A DNA stretch of 10,867 nucleotides from an uncultured Lachnospiraceae bacterium (GTDB lineage: Bacteria; Bacillota; Clostridia; Lachnospirales; Lachnospiraceae): positions 1 to 10,867 of the forward strand of contig CAJUBR010000083.1 of NCBI GenBank assembly GCA_910584695.1, in the 5' to 3' direction. The first letter of the stretch is position 1; each line of letters begins with the position of its first letter. Both the position numbers and the translations under genes were made by a program. Below are positions 6,648-10,867 of the stretch, piece by piece. The notes beneath the pieces were generated by a model. The model worked only from the letters and a program-made list of their open reading frames with translations. It made no database searches and had not been told where the DNA came from.

Positions 6648-6680
6648 CGGTCGGTAACGAAAACAGCGTTTCGCAAATGC

Positions 6681-6696
6681 CTATATTCTTCTCTTA
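6681..6696. repeat. Direct repeat, copy 2 (3' end of the BatB-like gene)
   Basis: Identical 16-bp copy of 6348-6363. On the minus strand it encodes the final residues and the TAG stop of the BatB-like protein. It is therefore the original target sequence, and the other copy is the duplication. Confidence 0.9.
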
Positions 6697-7619
6697 TAAT
6701 AAATAAAATCTGCAATAAGCAATAGTACCAGCGGAATGACAAACAGATAATAGATGTCTGTATAGCCCTCCTTGGATTCCATATCTTTCGTAAGTTCTAT
6801 ACTATTCACCTTTGCCTGCAAATCTTTCATGGTTCCGCCTATTTCAGACTGGTTTGTCATATGGACATAATCAACACCAAAATCTGAAGCAATACGCTTT
6901 AAGTTTTCTTCATCAATCTTGGACATTGCCAGCTTTTCTTCATAATTATCATAATAATAAAGATACTCTGACTCTTCCTCCAAATACTCCACTGTCTTCA
7001 TCGGACCACCTTTTTGAGTTCCATATCCTAAAACTGCTCCGGCATCTACATACTGATCAAGTCCCTTATGGGACTTTAATTCTTCGCTGTTCACCACTTC
7101 ACCATCACTGATAAAAAACAGGATTTTATAATTTTTTCTTCCGTCATCAAGTATTTGTTCCATCGCCCCCATAGCTTCATTTAGAGAGGTTCCCTGGGCA
7201 TGATACTTCGACTGTCCCTGCAGCAGACCGATCGTCTCAACAACCATATTCGCATCCACTGTATACGGAACCATCGTCTGTACGGAATCTCCAAATGCCA
7301 CTACCGAAAAGGATGCCTCTGGAAGCTGCCCTATAATATATTTACAATCGTTTTTCACTGCATCGATCCGTCTGCCGTTCCCATTGTAATCCTCAGCAAG
7401 CATGCTGATGGTGTTATCTACAACAAATAATACATCCACTTTGGGCATTACCGTCGGAACATCATCACCGCGAACCATAATTCTCATATTAATCACAAAT
7501 AATAAAATTACAATCAAGATCTGTCTTATATAACTTATTTTGCCTTTTCTCTTTAAGAATAAAAAGAAAATGCTTATGATTGTCATAGCCCATATTGGAA
7601 TAATCGGATTTATTATCAT
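6681..7619 (-). CDS. BatB-like von Willebrand factor A membrane protein
   Basis: A 312-residue vWA protein anchored by two N-terminal hydrophobic segments (about 4-22 and 30-47) and one near the C-terminus (about 289-306), the arrangement of BatA/BatB proteins. The metal-site (MIDAS) motifs are visible. VVDNTIS puts D68-x-T70-x-S72 where the family usually has DxSxS, GTSL at 143-146 supplies the Thr, and FFISDGE (168-174) supplies D172. The fold is therefore probably metal-competent with a Ser-to-Thr change. The ATG overlaps the stop of the preceding vWA gene by ATGA, so they are translationally coupled. Such proteins are thought to be handled by the MoxR ATPase of the same operon. The partner and function here are unknown. 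Confidence 0.87.
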   Translation of the reverse strand: MIINPIIPIWAMTIISIFFLFLKRKGKISYIRQILIVILLFVINMRIMVRGDDVPTVMPKVDVLFVVDNTISMLAEDYNGNGRRIDAVKNDCKYIIGQLPEASFSVVAFGDSVQTMVPYTVDANMVVETIGLLQGQSKYHAQGTSLNEAMGAMEQILDDGRKNYKILFFISDGEVVNSEELKSHKGLDQYVDAGAVLGYGTQKGGPMKTVEYLEEESEYLYYYDNYEEKLAMSKIDEENLKRIASDFGVDYVHMTNQSEIGGTMKDLQAKVNSIELTKDMESKEGYTDIYYLFVIPLVLLLIADFIYYKRRI

Positions 7620-8629
7620 AACTTAACCTTTCTACTCAACAGGAAGTAAATGCCAACACAAACCAACAGACATAGGAACAACGTTTCCGGCCGATCTGTA
7701 ATCATAGTCTTTGTCTGCTTCATTGTCGAAGTACCAGTCTTCTTAATATCTGCAAGCAGCTGGTCATAGGCCTTAGCCGATGTGCTTTTATAGTATCCGC
7801 CGTCGGTTCCTTCCACCGCACGTTTGAATACACTTTCATCTGTAACATTCTCCGGAGCAATGGCAAAAACTTTAACACTGTTTTTCCTGCAAAGTTCCGC
7901 TGCCTCCTCCAAGGTAACATATGGTTCACCGTTCAACTCATTATCTGTTATAAGTATAATCATTCTCGAACGTTCCTGATTGCTCTCCAAATCAGGAAAA
8001 CTATACAGGCAGGATGCCAGACCATCACCAATAAATGAACTGCCTTCCTCTAACAGTGTTCCCTCATACTTATAATAATAGGTATTCAAGCTTGTAGCAT
8101 CTGCAAAGTAATCAAAATCCAGACTGCTTTTTCCAATACTTTCCTGAAAAGAAACCTTCAAAGAATCCAATGTATCAAGAACATATTGATAATCTGTCGT
8201 AAGGGGAACCAGTAAAACAGATTGTCCATTAAATATCGTAATCCCAAACCGCTCACCGTTTAATTCTTTAACAACTTCTTTCAATTCATTACACATGTTA
8301 AGATTCAGCTCATCCACAGAGTCTGAAATATCCATACACAGAAAAATATCGCGGTTCCGGATTTCCGGACTTACAGTATCCACCTTCGCCGGTCTTGACA
8401 CCAGAACCCACCCAATGCTAATCGCAGTTAATAAAACAAGCATCGCCGCACCTGACAAAATCTTATACTCCCTATATAGTTTTTTATAGTAGTCCGTCTC
8501 TTCGATGAGATCGGTATTGGCTATCCGTTTGCCATTCTGATATGTAGTTTTCTTTTTTGATCGAAACAGCCCCAGAATCATTACAACCGGCACGCCAATA
8601 TACAAAACCCATGGGAAAACTAATGCCAT
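7616..8629 (-). CDS. BatA-like von Willebrand factor A membrane protein
   Basis: A 337-residue vWA protein with hydrophobic segments at about 4-21, 57-77 and 316-332, placing the vWA domain outside the membrane. The MIDAS signature is canonical: FLCMDISDS gives D100-x-S102-x-S104. SSFIGDGLASCL (187-198) occupies the second MIDAS loop, and ILITDNE supplies D219. An inserted Tyr-rich stretch (about 160-185) precedes the second loop. The gene overlaps the preceding one by 10 nt and the following one by 4 nt. I see no Shine-Dalgarno before its ATG, which fits translation by coupling to the upstream gene. It is paired with a second vWA protein, as in Bat operons. Confidence 0.88.
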   Translation of the reverse strand: MALVFPWVLYIGVPVVMILGLFRSKKKTTYQNGKRIANTDLIEETDYYKKLYREYKILSGAAMLVLLTAISIGWVLVSRPAKVDTVSPEIRNRDIFLCMDISDSVDELNLNMCNELKEVVKELNGERFGITIFNGQSVLLVPLTTDYQYVLDTLDSLKVSFQESIGKSSLDFDYFADATSLNTYYYKYEGTLLEEGSSFIGDGLASCLYSFPDLESNQERSRMIILITDNELNGEPYVTLEEAAELCRKNSVKVFAIAPENVTDESVFKRAVEGTDGGYYKSTSAKAYDQLLADIKKTGTSTMKQTKTMITDRPETLFLCLLVCVGIYFLLSRKVKL

Positions 8630-9096
8630 TCTTTTATTACCGTCCTTGCTTTATTCATCGTATCGTAAATATTGCCACTCTTATCCACTGAAAACTCCGG
8701 TGCATAACACTCTTCAATCATGGTATAGAGATCCGGCATATTTAGCTTCTTAATCTCCTCCAATGTATTATGATGCACCTTAATACCGGTCACCTCATAC
8801 ACAAAATGTCTTATGATCCGGCTGATTTCCTGATATGCCTTCCGGTTCGAAACCTTGCCACCGTGACATTTCATCTCCAGATCATGGATAAGGGCATAAT
8901 ACTTTTCCTTTACCTGATTACAGGATACCGGCTTCGCAGCAGATGCGGGCATTACCACCTCCGGCTTCTTTGCCTTCTTTTTCAACAAAAAAGCAACCAG
9001 TCCTATCAAGCCTGCCATTACAACAAGTAATACCGCCAGTGCAACCGGAAGAAGGGAATATAAAAACATATCCTGCAATTCAACAGTTATCGGCAT
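8620..9096 (-). CDS. Small membrane-anchored protein of the MoxR/vWA operon
   Basis: A 158-residue protein with one strong membrane segment (about 12-37, LLPVALAVLLVVMAGLIGLV) followed by KKKAKK. A Pro/Ala linker leads to a helical C-terminal domain (about 57-158) that includes EISRIIRHFVYEVTGIKVHH and LEEIKKLNMPDLYTMIEECY. Its size, topology and position between a DUF58 gene and vWA genes recall DUF4381-like proteins or the cytoplasmic tail of BatD, but I cannot confirm the family. A good AGGAGG Shine-Dalgarno lies 8 nt before the ATG, inside a possible upstream leader ORF. Its stop overlaps the start of the BatA-like gene by 10 nt. Confidence 0.8.
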   Translation of the reverse strand: MPITVELQDMFLYSLLPVALAVLLVVMAGLIGLVAFLLKKKAKKPEVVMPASAAKPVSCNQVKEKYYALIHDLEMKCHGGKVSNRKAYQEISRIIRHFVYEVTGIKVHHNTLEEIKKLNMPDLYTMIEECYAPEFSVDKSGNIYDTMNKARTVIKEWH

Positions 9097-9164
9097 GTCA
9101 GAAACCTCCTAATATAACATCTGTCCGTATATTCCCATTCTCCTGATTTCATGTTCCTTGCCAT
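9087..9164 (-). CDS. Possible 25-residue leader ORF
   Basis: A short ORF that would encode MARNMKSGEWEYTDRCYIRR plus FLTCR sits in the 85-nt gap after the DUF58 gene. It has a near-ideal Shine-Dalgarno GGGAGG (9173-9178) exactly 8 nt before its ATG. Its TAA stop overlaps the next gene's start in ATGCCGATAA, giving the same 10-nt overlap seen at the following gene junction. The downstream gene's own Shine-Dalgarno lies within its codons 19-20 (AGG AGG). It could be a coupling or leader peptide, or chance; no homology is claimed. Confidence 0.4.
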   Translation of the reverse strand: MARNMKSGEWEYTDRCYIRRFLTCR

Positions 9165-9181
9165 ATCTCTTTCCTCCCAAT

Positions 9182-10057
9182 CTAACGGTTGCCTGCATAC
9201 CTATGCCCTTCCAGCAATTCAATTATCCTCTCCACCATCTCTTCTTCCTTATCAATCCGTGTGCTGATGATTCGATATTTTAACAGTTTGCCCGCATTTT
9301 CTTTATCCAGCCTCTGCCGGGTCTCCTGCTCCATACGAATCAGCTTCTTATTCCCAGTAATAAACTCTGGAATATAGACATCTTTATCAAGATTATAGGC
9401 CGTTCCATCTGTATAATCTGCATCTCCAATCTGAACAAACAAAACATCATGCAATCCGGTCAGTTTCTTTAATGTGCTCTCCCTGACATCTCTGATTCCC
9501 ATTGCATCACTAATAATAAAGATAACCATTCTTCGTTTGATATTCTTAGCAAGATATTCCAGACTTTTTTCTAAATCCGTTTTGCCGCCTTCAAAATTTT
9601 CTCTGTCAAAGATCGTAAGAATACGTTCAATATTATGCAGTCCGGTCCGAAACTGATGATACTGAATCAATCCGCTGCGGTTGTATACCGCTCCCACATT
9701 ATCACCATTTCTTGCGGCAAGATACCCTAAAATACCGCCTGCATTTAATGCCAAATCTTTCTTAATCTCCAGATTTTTAGTGTGACCCGTCATCTTCTTT
9801 CCGGTATCAAACACTAGCATAATATTATGTTTCTTTTCGGCAACATAGCGTTTTACAAGTATTGTACCGCTTCTTGAAGATGCTTTCCAGTCAATATCAC
9901 GAATGTTATCTCCCGGAATATACTCACGTAAATTCTCAAAATCCAGACCATTTCCCTGATAAATAGACTTATACGAACCATCAAAAAGATTACTGCTCTT
10001 CCTGCTTGCATATATATTCACTTTTGCCCTGATTTTGGTCACAAAATTCATTGTCAT
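9182..10057 (-). CDS. DUF58 domain protein (MoxR-associated)
   Basis: A 291-residue DUF58 protein, the usual partner of MoxR ATPases. The signature is clear: FDGSYKSIYQGNGLDFENLREY followed by IPGDNIRDIDWKASSRSGTILVKRYVAEKK (about residues 25-75). A vWA-like core follows, with LVFDTGKKM (81-89), in which the metal-site serines are not conserved, and MVIFIISDAMG. No membrane segment is evident, so it is probably cytoplasmic. The ATG overlaps the MoxR stop by ATGA. The protein's exact role is unknown, but the coupling with moxR and vWA genes suggests one complex or pathway. Confidence 0.92.
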   Translation of the reverse strand: MTMNFVTKIRAKVNIYASRKSSNLFDGSYKSIYQGNGLDFENLREYIPGDNIRDIDWKASSRSGTILVKRYVAEKKHNIMLVFDTGKKMTGHTKNLEIKKDLALNAGGILGYLAARNGDNVGAVYNRSGLIQYHQFRTGLHNIERILTIFDRENFEGGKTDLEKSLEYLAKNIKRRMVIFIISDAMGIRDVRESTLKKLTGLHDVLFVQIGDADYTDGTAYNLDKDVYIPEFITGNKKLIRMEQETRQRLDKENAGKLLKYRIISTRIDKEEEMVERIIELLEGHRYAGNR

Positions 10058-10867
10058 GGTGTCTGTATTGCTCCTATGATCGCATCAATAATCTGCTCTT
10101 CACTCACTCCATCTGCTACTGCAGCATAATTCAAGGTAATCCGATGTCCCAGTACACTATGAGCTAAAGCCTGCACATCCTCCGGTGTAACGTAGTTTCT
10201 GCAACGCATCAATGCAACTGCTTTTGAAACCTCCATCAGTGCGATGGCACCTCTGGTACTTGCACCCATAGTAATATACTCTGCCAGTTCCGGTGAAATG
10301 AATCCGGATGAATATCTGGTGGCATTGATAATGGCAACAATATATTTTTTAATCGCATCATCTATGTACACTCTCTGCACAAGTTCCTGCAAATATAATA
10401 TATCCGCAAGATCCGCAACTTCCTGCTGTGTGGTAAACACATTCTTCTCAATACGGTTTAAAATTTCGTATTCCTGTTCCTGATTTGGGTAAGTCAATTT
10501 CTCCTTTAACAAAAACCGGTCCAACTGGGCTTCTGCTAACAGATAGGTACCCTCCTGCTCAATCGGATTCTGCGTCGCGATTACAGTAAAAATCTCCGGC
10601 ATATGGTATACCTTTCCACCAATAGTAACCTGCTGTTCCTGCATCACCTCCAGCATCGCACTCTGGGTCTTAGCACTGGAACGGTTAATCTCATCCAACA
10701 AAACAAAGTTCGCATATACTGGTCCTAACTTCGTCTCAAATGAATTTGTCTTATAATTTAAAATCTGTGTTCCAATAATGTCACTTGGCAGCAAATCCGG
10801 TGTACACTGGATTCTTGAAAAAGAACCATTCACCGCCTCTGTCATGATTTTAGCAGCCGTTGAGATC
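10054..10867 (-). CDS. MoxR-family AAA+ ATPase (5' end outside the window)
   Basis: A MoxR AAA+ ATPase, a chaperone-like enzyme that typically acts on vWA-domain proteins. The frame is open to the window edge, so the Met at 10845 is internal. The visible part has GSFSRIQCTPDLLPSDIIGT and Walker B FVLLDEINRSSAKTQSAMLEVMQE. It also has sensor 1 VIATQNPIEQEGTY, the arginine-finger segment LAEAQLDRF, and GASTRGAIALM near sensor 2. The C-terminal lid domain is complete, ending IIGAIQTP. The N-terminus and most of Walker A are missing. At the edge the codons read ISTAAK, where GKSTAAK is expected. It is coupled to the DUF58 gene by an ATGA overlap. Confidence 0.93.
   Translation of the reverse strand, partial: ISTAAKIMTEAVNGSFSRIQCTPDLLPSDIIGTQILNYKTNSFETKLGPVYANFVLLDEINRSSAKTQSAMLEVMQEQQVTIGGKVYHMPEIFTVIATQNPIEQEGTYLLAEAQLDRFLLKEKLTYPNQEQEYEILNRIEKNVFTTQQEVADLADILYLQELVQRVYIDDAIKKYIVAIINATRYSSGFISPELAEYITMGASTRGAIALMEVSKAVALMRCRNYVTPEDVQALAHSVLGHRITLNYAAVADGVSEEQIIDAIIGAIQTP

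Larger units (their letters stand above)
6364..6680. mobile_element. MITE-like non-coding insertion element
   Basis: This 317-bp segment has no ORF of note and fills the gap between two genes otherwise in a tight operon. Its ends carry imperfect inverted repeats of roughly 55 bp. The best-matched parts are the 9-bp TTGCGAAAC block (6369-6377 against 6668-6676) and a 22-bp block with a single mismatch (6398-6419 against 6626-6647). It is bounded by a perfect 16-bp direct repeat. Removing the element plus one repeat restores a normal junction: the TAG stop of the BatB-like gene, then AGAAGGG and the GTG start 19 nt later. The interior holds two related repeat units. A 16-bp target duplication is longer than for most IS or MITE families, so the mechanism is unclear. 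No transposase gene is in the window. Confidence 0.75.

Noticed and set aside
6364..6680. CRISPR array or tRNA-like gene in the gap between the BatB-like and BatC-like genes
   Set aside because: Only two diverged repeat units are present, with no regular spacers, and no cloverleaf could be drawn; the inverted-repeat insertion explains the segment better.

Overview
The window looks like the chromosome of a low-GC Gram-positive anaerobe of the class Clostridia, most likely a Lachnospiraceae member (Roseburia/Eubacterium/Butyrivibrio-like). This is an inference from the protein sequences, the AT-rich coding, and the gene order ylxM-ffh-rpsP-khpA-rimM-trmD-rplS. All convincing genes are on the minus strand, so transcription runs from high to low coordinates. 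I see no credible plus-strand gene, tRNA, rRNA or CRISPR array.

Right part (10867 to 5636): an operon of the MoxR/von Willebrand type, in the order MoxR AAA+ ATPase (its 5' end is outside the window), DUF58 protein, a possible 25-codon leader ORF, a small membrane-anchored protein, a BatA-like vWA protein, a BatB-like vWA protein, and a BatC-like TPR protein. The genes are tightly coupled (ATGA or 10-nt overlaps). MoxR probably acts as a chaperone-like ATPase on the vWA proteins, with DUF58 as a partner. The substrate and physiological role are unknown.

Between the BatB-like and BatC-like genes lies the most unusual feature. It is a non-coding element of about 317 bp (6364-6680) with imperfect long terminal inverted repeats and two internal diverged repeat units that each fold into a hairpin. 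A perfect 16-bp direct repeat flanks it and duplicates the last codons and stop of the BatB-like gene. It looks like a MITE-type insertion that left both neighbouring reading frames intact.

Left part (5540 to 1): a near-consensus sigma-A promoter drives ylxM (SRP-associated HTH protein) and ffh (SRP GTPase), followed by rpsP (S16), khpA (KH RNA-binding protein), rimM (S16/30S maturation factor) and trmD (tRNA m1G37 methyltransferase). A terminator-like hairpin sits between khpA and rimM. An unrecognised 394-residue membrane/coiled-coil protein then interrupts the usual trmD-rplS adjacency. rplS (L19) follows with its own likely promoter and a possible structured leader. This half couples protein targeting, ribosome assembly and tRNA modification.
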